5,193 bases of DNA from Candidatus Nitrosopumilus sp. Its GTDB lineage: Archaea > Thermoproteota > Nitrososphaeria > Nitrososphaerales > Nitrosopumilaceae. This document shows, in pieces, positions 1-5,193 of the stretch. The stretch covers positions 1 to 5,193 of the forward strand of contig JABGZU010000143.1 of assembly GCA_018674605.1 (NCBI GenBank), given 5' to 3'. Made by a program: the position numbers and the translations under genes. Below the pieces are notes generated by a model. That model did not search any database. It was not told the DNA's origin and saw nothing but the letters and a program-made list of their open reading frames with translations. Numbering within the stretch: the stretch's first letter is position 1; every line of letters begins with the position of its first letter.

Positions 1-70
1 CATCGGATAATTTTCTTGTAGTTACAGGACCTACGCCCTCTAAACTATCTAATCTTAAATCTTCAACCAT
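1..70 (-). CDS. radA: DNA repair and recombination protein RadA, N-terminal fragment (cut by the left edge)
   Basis: RadA is the archaeal RecA/Rad51-family recombinase that forms filaments on single-stranded DNA and carries out ATP-dependent strand exchange. Only the first 23 codons are inside the window, read from an ATG at 70-68. They begin MVEDLRLDSLEGVGPVTTRK and continue LSD. The LEGVGPVTTRKL stretch is the helix-hairpin-helix start of the N-terminal DNA-binding domain typical of RadA; the Walker A/B ATPase core would lie outside. The gene follows S30e on the same strand after an 81-base gap with its own TATA-like box, so it is probably transcribed separately. No Shine-Dalgarno sequence precedes the ATG, which fits a leaderless mRNA. 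The identification rests on a short but characteristic segment. Another HhH protein is possible but less likely. Confidence 0.85.
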   Translation of the reverse strand, partial: MVEDLRLDSLEGVGPVTTRKLSD

Positions 71-85
71 ACCGTATAGTACGGT
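71..85. repeat. Perfect 6-3-6 inverted repeat directly before the radA start codon
   Basis: The sequence is ACCGTA-TAG-TACGGT, two perfectly complementary 6-base arms around 3 bases, ending one base before the radA ATG. It lies between the TATA-like box and the predicted start site. Three GTAC tetramers (79-82, 84-87, 90-93) cover the same region. A repressor operator is the natural guess from position; a small RNA hairpin is only possible if transcription starts upstream of the ATG. The function is inference. Confidence 0.5.
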
Positions 86-92
86 ACCAGTA

Positions 93-101
93 CTTTATAA
101 G
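93..101 (-). promoter_or_regulatory. TATA-like box of radA
   Basis: On the minus strand this reads CTTATAAAG, close to the archaeal TATA consensus. Its centre is about 27 bases before the radA ATG, the usual TATA-to-start-site distance in archaea. This predicts a transcript starting at or within a few bases of the ATG (leaderless). Confidence 0.6.
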
Positions 102-114
102 AGTATTGTTTAAT

Positions 115-138
115 AAAAAGATCGATAAAATATGAAAA
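115..138 (-). terminator. T-rich terminator after the S30e gene
   Basis: Starting about 14 bases after the S30e stop codon, the minus strand carries successive T runs (TTTT at 138-135, TTTT at 130-127, TTTTT at 119-115) without a GC stem. Archaeal RNA polymerase commonly terminates at such T tracts. They lie just upstream of the radA TATA-like box, which supports separate transcription units. AT-rich background makes this a modest call. Confidence 0.4.
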
Positions 139-151
139 TAACAATAAACTA

Positions 152-334
152 CTAACGTCGTTTTCTTCTTTGACCAGGTTTATTTTGTCCTGGATATCTG
201 CCTAAAGCAAATCGTTTTTTGAAATTACTCTTATTTGCAACACTTGAACTTGTGCCTACAATTTTTCTTCCCTCTACTTTAGGAGTTTGTCCTCGTACTT
301 TGCCTGCTTTAGTAAGTGAACCGTGTGTTGCCAT
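152..334 (-). CDS. rps30e: Small ribosomal subunit protein eS30 (S30e)
   Basis: This 60-residue, strongly basic protein is a component of the 30S ribosomal subunit. The N-terminal THGSLTKAGKVRGQTPKVE (residues 3-21) matches the diagnostic HGSLxxAGKVRGQTPKV block of S30e, known in eukaryotes as the part fused to a ubiquitin-like domain in FAU. Here there is no ubiquitin-like part: the protein starts two residues before the block, as expected for the archaeal stand-alone form. The C-terminus is a lysine/arginine-rich tail ending QRRKRR that would contact rRNA. The ATG at 334-332 is the only sensible start and has no Shine-Dalgarno sequence, but has a TATA-like box at the right distance. The gene sits between a radical SAM gene and radA. 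S30e is characteristic of the TACK lineage and eukaryotes, which helps place the organism. Confidence 0.95.
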   Translation of the reverse strand: MATHGSLTKAGKVRGQTPKVEGRKIVGTSSSVANKSNFKKRFALGRYPGQNKPGQRRKRR

Positions 335-355
335 AATTTAAGACACGAATTAGTG

Positions 356-363
356 AATTTATG
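356..363 (-). promoter_or_regulatory. TATA-like box of the S30e gene
   Basis: The minus strand reads CATAAATT, centred about 25 bases before the S30e ATG and contained in the 41-base gap after the radical SAM stop codon. The spacing again predicts a leaderless transcript. The match to the TATA consensus is moderate. Confidence 0.45.
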
Positions 364-375
364 TATTTGGATGAT

Positions 376-2100
376 CTACCAATACTTTGCTTTGATGGTT
401 TCAATAACTTTTTCGTGTTCAGGACTCTTTCTGCGAGCATATTTCTCCATAGCTCCAAGAGGAACACCACCAAGACCCCTTGCAATTGCATTAAAGAAGT
501 ATCTTTGAGGTCCTTTTGCACCAGTTTTAGTCATGAATTTTTGAATTGCATATTTGAAATTATGTTGCCAAGTCTTGTAAAGAACACCTAGTTGTGCAGG
601 AGTCATTTCCTGACCAATGTTAAAGAATTTAGAGGATTCAAGTAAACCAATTGGGACAAAGGTTAGAGCAGTTGCAGTAAACATAGAATCAGGTTGTTCG
701 TGTTCTAATTCACTAAGTAATCTAATAGTATCCCATGAATCCTCAGGAGTTTCATCATTATCAAGACCCATAATTAACGTGAATGCAGGAATCCAATAAT
801 TTTCATTCATTGCCTTTACACCCTCTTTTACAACCCAGTGCCATTCAGATGGATCATATGGAGCAAGTTTTCTATCAGCGTATTTACCAATTAATCTAAG
901 ACTTCCAGTTTCAAATCCAGCTTGCACACCAATCATGTTATCAGGGCCAGCTTTCATAATTCTAGATAAGTTAGGAAGAAGTTTTTCATCAGCAATTGCA
1001 CCAGCTAATGTTCCGTGAGTTGGATTAGTATGTTCAACTCCAGTAGACATAATTGCAGTAAACAATTCTTCTAGTGCTTCTCGATTTGGTTCCATTCCTT
1101 TTGCGGTTCGTGGATCCATACCATAAACAAAAATATCGTCACTGTGAATCCAAGCAGATTTTGAACCACCTTTCTTAATGTTAACTTCGATTTCTTTTTT
1201 TACTTTTTCTGGAGAATAATATCTTAATGATCTTAATGTAACATCACAAAATTTACATCCTCTTCCACATCCTCTCATGACTTCAACCATTCCATGCATA
1301 CTAGGCTCTACAATATCAGGAATTTCTTCTAAATCAGGTCGGTCCCAGAAATTTACAAATCTTCCATGAATTTTCTTACCTTCTCTTTCAAATTCTTTTA
1401 TGTTAACTTTAAAGTCACTTCGTTTTCTAAAAGGATCCATATTTTCAAAATCACCATTAATCAAATAATTAAAGAATCTTCCAGCATGTCCATCAATTTC
1501 AGGTGCAATGCCACCCAATTCACCTTCTAAAATTGCATAAATTCCAAACTCTTCAATTTTTGCAGGATCGTAATTATATTGCCAAGTACCAGATGCACCA
1601 GAAATTACTTTAGCTTTACTTCCAGTTCTTGCTTTAGCAGCTTTAATTCTATAATGTAAATCTGCATTGTAAAATTCATCATAAGATGTTTGTTTTCGTC
1701 CATAAGTAAATGTCATAGTTACAGGACCCATTCCAAGAGGATCCATTTCATAAGTTCCAATAACTTCAGTTTCAGGGCCAATGAATTTTTCAATATGATT
1801 TGGATGAGCGACAACTACATCTTTTCGTGCAAAACCATCACGTAACAAACCAGCTTCTAACTTTCTTAATCCATATGGAGCATATTTTGCTGCACCATTG
1901 ATATCAGGTGACCAATTACAGATAAAATCAAACAGAATTTTTGGAGTAACTTGTTTTCCAAGAATTTTATACCAAAAACTCTTTGGATCTCTATGAGGAT
2001 CTAATGCAGGAGCACAACCAAAGAATGTTGCTAAAGATAATCCCCGGTAAGGAGACATTAAAGTTCTATCAGCAGTTAAAACGATTTTTGGAGTTCCCAT
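376..2100 (-). CDS. Radical SAM protein with a B12-binding-like N-terminal region, function unassigned
   Basis: From the ATG at 2100 the protein has 574 residues. An in-frame GTG at 2109 would add three (MKR), and the start cannot be settled by sequence alone. The radical SAM iron-sulfur motif CxxxCxxC is intact: C278, C282, C285 (context RGCGRGCKFCD), with a GVQAGFETGS segment at 391-400 that resembles the SAM-contacting strand of the barrel. Residues about 70-200 precede the barrel where many COG1032-type enzymes carry a cobalamin-binding fold (VVVAHPNH at 95-102, MDPLGMGPV at 119-127). The classical DxHxxG cobalamin ligand motif is not visible, so B12 use is doubtful. No signal peptide or membrane segment is evident, so it should be cytosolic. 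Such enzymes reductively cleave SAM to form a 5'-deoxyadenosyl radical; the substrate is unknown. It follows pyrK on the same strand with a 51-base gap and a TATA-like box of its own. Radical SAM membership is near certain, the biological role is not. Confidence 0.9.
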   Translation of the reverse strand: MGTPKIVLTADRTLMSPYRGLSLATFFGCAPALDPHRDPKSFWYKILGKQVTPKILFDFICNWSPDINGAAKYAPYGLRKLEAGLLRDGFARKDVVVAHPNHIEKFIGPETEVIGTYEMDPLGMGPVTMTFTYGRKQTSYDEFYNADLHYRIKAAKARTGSKAKVISGASGTWQYNYDPAKIEEFGIYAILEGELGGIAPEIDGHAGRFFNYLINGDFENMDPFRKRSDFKVNIKEFEREGKKIHGRFVNFWDRPDLEEIPDIVEPSMHGMVEVMRGCGRGCKFCDVTLRSLRYYSPEKVKKEIEVNIKKGGSKSAWIHSDDIFVYGMDPRTAKGMEPNREALEELFTAIMSTGVEHTNPTHGTLAGAIADEKLLPNLSRIMKAGPDNMIGVQAGFETGSLRLIGKYADRKLAPYDPSEWHWVVKEGVKAMNENYWIPAFTLIMGLDNDETPEDSWDTIRLLSELEHEQPDSMFTATALTFVPIGLLESSKFFNIGQEMTPAQLGVLYKTWQHNFKYAIQKFMTKTGAKGPQRYFFNAIARGLGGVPLGAMEKYARRKSPEHEKVIETIKAKYW

Positions 2101-2129
2101 TCTCTTCACGAAAAGGATTTTCTGATTGA

Positions 2130-2136
2130 TTTTAAA
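2130..2136 (-). promoter_or_regulatory. TATA-like box of the radical SAM gene
   Basis: The minus strand reads TTTAAAA, preceded by CAAGG. Its centre is 24 bases before the GTG at 2109 and 33 before the ATG at 2100. Transcription would therefore start at or just after the GTG, giving either a leaderless GTG start or a leader of a few bases before the ATG. Read-through from pyrK also remains possible, since no strong T tract separates the genes. Confidence 0.4.
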
Positions 2137-2151
2137 CCTTGCGAGTTATAT

Positions 2152-2979
2152 TCAATAATCTTCTAAAATTCCAGCCTTATTTCTATGAGAATATCCAAAC
2201 TCGGTATTTTTAGATAGATGATTTCCATCAAATATAGTTCCATCCTTACAAGCAAGATCCTCACCAACACAACAACTGCCGCATATTCCAACACCACATT
2301 TCATCATACGTTCAAGACTTGCTTGAACAAAAATTCCTCTAGAATGTGCAGATTGAACAGTTTTGTACATCATTTTTTCAGGACCACAAGTGTATACAGC
2401 ATCAAAATGAGATTCATTAACTAATTTTTCAACTATATCAGTAACAAATCCTTTTTCACCATAACTCCCATCATCTGTAGAAATGATCACATTATGAGAA
2501 TTATTTTTTAAAAGTTCATTTGCTAAATCTTCAAAGAAAACTTCATTTTTTGATTTTGCTCCAATTAAAACAGTTACATCATCAGTAGGTTTTACAGAAG
2601 TTAGTAATCGCATCATTGGAACAAGTCCAGTACCTCCACCAACTAACAAAAGTTTTCCTTCTTTAACATCAAAAGCATTTCCATAAGGACCACGAATTCC
2701 AATTTTTTCTCCAACTGCAATATTGAATAAGCCAGTAGAAGCAAGACCATGTTTTCGTACAGTGAATGCAGCCTTTCCAGAATCTTTAGAAATCATTATA
2801 CTCATAGGTAATTCATTAACTCCAGGAATCCAAACCATTGCAAATTGTCCAGGTAAAACAGTAGACATGACGTCATCTGAAAATACTAAAGTCCTAACAG
2901 TAGGAGTTTCATCAATTACTTTTTCAACAGTAACAATTGTAGTATGATTAAAATTTCTTTGCAAGTCCCACCATCTCAT
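2152..2979 (-). CDS. pyrK: Dihydroorotate dehydrogenase B, electron transfer subunit PyrK
   Basis: PyrK is the FAD- and [2Fe-2S]-carrying subunit of class 1B dihydroorotate dehydrogenase; it passes electrons from the FMN of PyrD to NAD+. The 275 residues show the ferredoxin-reductase layout. An FAD-binding beta barrel spans about 12-105, with LPMS at 57-60 in place of the usual RPxS and RGPYGNAF at 96-103. The NAD-binding domain has VGGGTGLVP at 113-121 and CGPEKMM at 198-204. The C-terminal [2Fe-2S] site is C228-x4-C233-x2-C236-x7-C244, with an extra C237. All four ligands are present and length is normal. The reading frame overlaps the pyrD end by 32 bases from the ATG at 2979; a TTG at 2964, preceded by GGTGG, is an alternative start that shortens the protein by five residues. 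Overlap with pyrD implies co-transcription and probably translational coupling. Confidence 0.95.
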   Translation of the reverse strand: MRWWDLQRNFNHTTIVTVEKVIDETPTVRTLVFSDDVMSTVLPGQFAMVWIPGVNELPMSIMISKDSGKAAFTVRKHGLASTGLFNIAVGEKIGIRGPYGNAFDVKEGKLLLVGGGTGLVPMMRLLTSVKPTDDVTVLIGAKSKNEVFFEDLANELLKNNSHNVIISTDDGSYGEKGFVTDIVEKLVNESHFDAVYTCGPEKMMYKTVQSAHSRGIFVQASLERMMKCGVGICGSCCVGEDLACKDGTIFDGNHLSKNTEFGYSHRNKAGILEDY

Positions 2980-3859
2980 CTATTGTAGAATAATTTTTTT
3001 GTTTCATGTATTGTAGTATACCATTGTTAATGTCATCAAAAACATTTATCCAATTATCACCAATTGCACTACCAAGTTGAATTGCAGAAGCACCAGCTAA
3101 GAAAAACTCAATGGCATCTTCCCAAGTAGAAATTCCACCACATCCAATAATTGGAATATCATATTTTGAAGATATTTCATAAACACATCTTAATGCAATG
3201 GGTTTAATCGGAGTACCAGATAATCCACCAAATTTATTACTAAGAATTGGTCGTTGTGTTTCAACATCTATTGCCATTGCTCTTACAGTATTAATTGCAG
3301 TAATAGCATCAATTCCAGAATCAATTGCAGTTTTAACAGTATTTAGATAATTAGTAGTTCCCAAACCAACTTTTGCAATTACAGGGGTATCAGTAGAATT
3401 CTTTACAGTAGTTACAATTTTCTTAACTAATTCAGGATCATCCCCAACTTCTAAACCAACTTTTGCAACATGAGGACAAGATAAATTTAATTCAAATGCA
3501 GTTACTTTACAATTTGTAAATTCTTTTATCATCATTTCAAAATCTTCAGGAACTGAACCAACCAAACTTACTATAATTGGGACATTTTGATTTGATTCAA
3601 TCATTTTAGCAAAATTTGGTGCTCCAGGATTTGAAAGGCCAACTGCGTTAATCCAACCTCCACCATTAACACTAAAAATAGTAGGGTTTGGATAACCTTC
3701 CCATGGCTCATTACTAAGAGATTTAGTAACTACAGCTCCAGCACCTGAACGATAAAGTCGATTAAATACATCTAAAGAAATTCCCAGAATTCCAGAAGCA
3801 AGCATAGCAGGTTTATCAAGTTGAATTTTACCTATGGAAGTTGTAAGACTGGACGCCAT
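2948..3859 (-). CDS. pyrD: Dihydroorotate dehydrogenase B, catalytic subunit PyrD
   Basis: This FMN enzyme oxidises dihydroorotate to orotate in de novo pyrimidine synthesis; with PyrK next to it, the pair forms the NAD-dependent class 1B heterotetramer in the cytosol. The 303 residues match the usual length. Visible signatures are ASGIL at 21-25, TKSLS at 45-49 with the FMN-contacting lysine K46, NAVGLSNPG at 71-79, and ELNLSCPHV at 123-131, which holds the catalytic base C128. A cysteine here marks class 1, whereas class 2 quinone-linked enzymes have serine. K163 (AKV), AIN at 188-190, GGLSGTPIKP at 211-220 and the phosphate-binding GCGGIS at 239-244 follow in the expected order. There is no N-terminal membrane helix. 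The ATG at 3859 has no Shine-Dalgarno sequence but a TATA-like box 27-28 bases upstream. It is the first gene of the minus-strand block and divergent from nop5. Confidence 0.96.
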   Translation of the reverse strand: MASSLTTSIGKIQLDKPAMLASGILGISLDVFNRLYRSGAGAVVTKSLSNEPWEGYPNPTIFSVNGGGWINAVGLSNPGAPNFAKMIESNQNVPIIVSLVGSVPEDFEMMIKEFTNCKVTAFELNLSCPHVAKVGLEVGDDPELVKKIVTTVKNSTDTPVIAKVGLGTTNYLNTVKTAIDSGIDAITAINTVRAMAIDVETQRPILSNKFGGLSGTPIKPIALRCVYEISSKYDIPIIGCGGISTWEDAIEFFLAGASAIQLGSAIGDNWINVFDDINNGILQYMKQKNYSTIDEMVGLAKKF

Positions 3860-3882
3860 CTGGATAAACGAACATACTTTTG

Positions 3883-3890
3883 AATATATT
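3883..3890 (-). promoter_or_regulatory. TATA-like box of pyrD
   Basis: The minus strand reads AATATATT inside CTAATATATTC, centred about 27 bases before the pyrD ATG, predicting a leaderless pyrDK transcript. It shares the 85-base divergent region (3860-3944) with the nop5 promoter, so the two start sites face away from each other with their TATA boxes about 30 bases apart. Confidence 0.55.
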
Positions 3891-3910
3891 AGTTGATTTG
3901 AGGTTCTAGT

Positions 3911-3925
3911 ACCTTTTTTAAAGGT
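3911..3925 (+). promoter_or_regulatory. nop5 TATA-like box embedded in a perfect inverted repeat
   Basis: The sequence is ACCTTT-TTT-AAAGGT, a perfect 6-3-6 inverted repeat. Its middle, TTTTTTAAA at 3914-3922, is the best TATA-like box for nop5 and is centred about 27 bases before the ATG at 3945. No Shine-Dalgarno sequence is present, so a leaderless transcript is predicted. A protein binding the repeat would compete directly with TBP/TFB, but the symmetry may be a by-product of an A/T-rich box flanked by ACC and GGT. Confidence 0.5.
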
Positions 3926-3944
3926 GATTTAAGTTGAACTAGTC

Positions 3945-5193
3945 ATGTATTCCGTGATTTTAACAGAGTTAGGGATTTCAGTATTCAATGATGGACAGGT
4001 AGATAAAGCATTTCCATTTTCAAATACTGTCAAAGAATACCTTGCCGTTAAAAATAAAGAATCAAAATTAAATGAATTAATAAATTATTTAGTAAAAATT
4101 CAAAGAGGTGTTTCAGTGAGTGATGAATCATTACTCGCTATTTTAAAAAAATTTTCAATTGATTGTCACATTATGGATGAAGAGGAATTGGAGAAAATCC
4201 AAACAACAAAACCACAAATAATGGTAGATTCAGGTTTTGCATCAAATCTTCAAGACGTATTAGGAAAATTAAGAGAGTTTGCTTTAGGATTTTCATCTTC
4301 AAAGGTTACAGAAGTATCACAAAGTCCAGATCTTCACATCATCCAAGCAATCAACTCATTAGATGAAATTGATAAAATAGCAAATGGATTAAGTTCAAGA
4401 CTCAGAGAATGGTATGGATTACATTTTCCAGAATTGGATAATATGATAGATAGTATTAACGGATATGCACAAATTGTAATGGCAGGAAAACGTGAATCAT
4501 TATCAAAACAAGTTTTTGAAGAAGCAGGTTTTCCAGAATCTAAAGTGAATATGCTATCATTAATTTTAACAAAAAGTAGAGGCGGAGATATTTCAGATAT
4601 TAATTTGGCAATAGTTCAATCAATTGCAAAACAAATTTTAGATTTTCATGAGTTACGTAAAAAACTTGAAGAACATGTTGAATCAGAAATGCTTGAGATT
4701 GCACCAAATATTTCAGCCATATTAGGTAGTGCTGTGGGTGCAAGAATTTTAGGAAGAGCTGGAAGTCTCAAAAAAATGGCATCAATGCCAGCTAGTACAA
4801 TACAGGTATTAGGTGCTGAAAAAGCATTATTCAGAGCATTAAAGACAGGATCCCAACCACCAAAACACGGATTATTATTCCAACATGCAATGGTGCATGC
4901 AGCTCCTAGATGGCAAAGAGGAAAAATTGCACGTGCAGTAGCTGCAAAAGCAGTCATTGCTGCAAGAGTAGATGTTTACGGTGAAGGATTGAATCAAACT
5001 TTATTGGATAAACTCAACATTAGAGTTGATGAAATAGGTAAAAAATATGAAAATCCAACTGAAAAAGACATCAGAAAACCTCAACAATTCAGACAAGATG
5101 ATGGAAACTTTGGTGGTAGAAGAGAAGGTGGTAGAAGAGAAGGTGGTAGAAGAGAAGGTGGTAGAAGAGAAGGTGGTAGAAGAGAAGGTGGTA
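3945..5193 (+). CDS. nop5: Nop5/Nop56/Nop58-family C/D box sRNP core protein (3' end outside the window)
   Basis: Archaeal Nop5 bridges fibrillarin and L7Ae on box C/D guide RNAs, the complex that 2'-O-methylates rRNA and tRNA. Reading from the ATG at 3945, 416 complete codons are open to the window edge. Residues 1-about 90 (MYSVILTELGISVFNDG) form the N-terminal fibrillarin-binding domain. About 95-245 are helical with charged heptad-like stretches, matching the family's coiled-coil dimerisation region. The Nop domain spans about 250-345: IAPNISAILGSAVGARIL at 252-269, the signature GAEKALFRALKTG at 290-302, PPKHGLLFQH at 305-314 and RWQRGKIARAVAAKAVIAAR at 322-341, which contacts the L7Ae-RNA surface. 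After residue 380 comes a glycine/arginine/glutamate tail of GGRRE repeats from residue 390, unlike the lysine/glutamate tails common in the family. It is divergent from pyrD. Fibrillarin often follows in archaea, but that region is outside the window. Confidence 0.96.
   Translation, partial: MYSVILTELGISVFNDGQVDKAFPFSNTVKEYLAVKNKESKLNELINYLVKIQRGVSVSDESLLAILKKFSIDCHIMDEEELEKIQTTKPQIMVDSGFASNLQDVLGKLREFALGFSSSKVTEVSQSPDLHIIQAINSLDEIDKIANGLSSRLREWYGLHFPELDNMIDSINGYAQIVMAGKRESLSKQVFEEAGFPESKVNMLSLILTKSRGGDISDINLAIVQSIAKQILDFHELRKKLEEHVESEMLEIAPNISAILGSAVGARILGRAGSLKKMASMPASTIQVLGAEKALFRALKTGSQPPKHGLLFQHAMVHAAPRWQRGKIARAVAAKAVIAARVDVYGEGLNQTLLDKLNIRVDEIGKKYENPTEKDIRKPQQFRQDDGNFGGRREGGRREGGRREGGRREGGRREGG
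5112..5193 (+). repeat. Perfect 15-base tandem repeat encoding GGRRE in the nop5 tail
   Basis: The unit GGTGGTAGAAGAGAA occurs five times without a single base difference (starts at 5112, 5127, 5142, 5157 and 5172), followed by 7 bases of a sixth copy at the window edge. It is in frame with nop5 and each unit encodes Gly-Gly-Arg-Arg-Glu from residue 390 onward. The total copy number cannot be known from this window. Synonymous sites are identical in all copies, which points to recent expansion or continuing homogenisation by slippage or unequal recombination. Confidence 0.98.

Noticed and set aside
71..85. Inverted repeat before radA read as an intrinsic terminator for S30e
   Set aside because: It is a short 6-base stem, lies after rather than before the T tracts in the direction of transcription, and sits downstream of the radA TATA-like box.
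335..375. Possible box C/D guide RNA in the gap next to S30e
   Set aside because: GGATGATC resembles a C box (RUGAUGA) but does not match it, and no properly spaced D box (CUGA) follows; the gap is fully explained by a promoter.
309..591. Short open frames on both strands over the S30e-radical SAM junction
   Set aside because: They overlap S30e or the 3' end of the radical SAM gene in other frames and resemble no known protein.
617..799. 60-residue plus-strand open frame
   Set aside because: It is antisense to the radical SAM coding region, with no start signal and no family resemblance.
2218..2947. Two plus-strand open frames of 68 and 74 residues
   Set aside because: Both are antisense to pyrK, whose FAD, NAD and iron-sulfur motifs account for the region.
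4646..4957. 103-residue open frame on the minus strand
   Set aside because: It lies antisense inside the conserved Nop domain of nop5, has no promoter of its own, and its alanine/cysteine-rich product looks like a mirror of the sense codons.
5112..5193. CRISPR array or direct-repeat mobile element end
   Set aside because: The units are contiguous 15-mers without spacers, in frame with nop5, and code for a plausible protein tail.

Overview
The window is AT-rich archaeal DNA, most likely from an ammonia-oxidising thaumarchaeon of the Nitrosopumilus type. The evidence is a stand-alone ribosomal protein S30e (a eukaryote/TACK-type ribosomal protein), an archaeal RadA N-terminus, a Nop5/Nop56-family C/D guide RNP protein, and gene starts with TATA-like boxes about 24-28 bases before the start codon and no Shine-Dalgarno motif. 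The assignment is an inference from gene content and remembered family sequences, not from a search.

Layout. The left two thirds is read on the minus strand. In transcription order it holds pyrD (3859-2948), pyrK (2979-2152, overlapping the pyrD end), a large radical SAM protein (2100-376), ribosomal protein S30e (334-152) and the first 23 codons of radA (70-1, running off the left edge). On the right, divergent from pyrD across an 85-base shared promoter region, the plus strand holds nop5 (3945 to beyond 5193). It is cut by the right edge inside a perfect tandem repeat that encodes a GGRRE pentapeptide tail. Every base lies in a gene or in a gap of at most 85 bases; no tRNA, rRNA, CRISPR array or mobile element is visible.

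How the genes work. PyrD and PyrK form the NAD-linked class 1B dihydroorotate dehydrogenase (fourth step of UMP synthesis) and are translationally overlapped. S30e belongs to the small ribosomal subunit. Nop5 is the scaffold of the box C/D sRNP that 2'-O-methylates rRNA and tRNA. RadA is the recombinase of homologous recombination. The radical SAM enzyme has no assigned function here; a lipid-modifying role is one hypothesis. The window reads as conserved core genome rather than an accessory island, and I do not see a new multi-gene system in it. The points most worth a second look are the GGRRE repeat tail of Nop5, two 15-base perfect inverted repeats of the same 6-3-6 layout in the radA and nop5 promoters, and the unassigned radical SAM enzyme.
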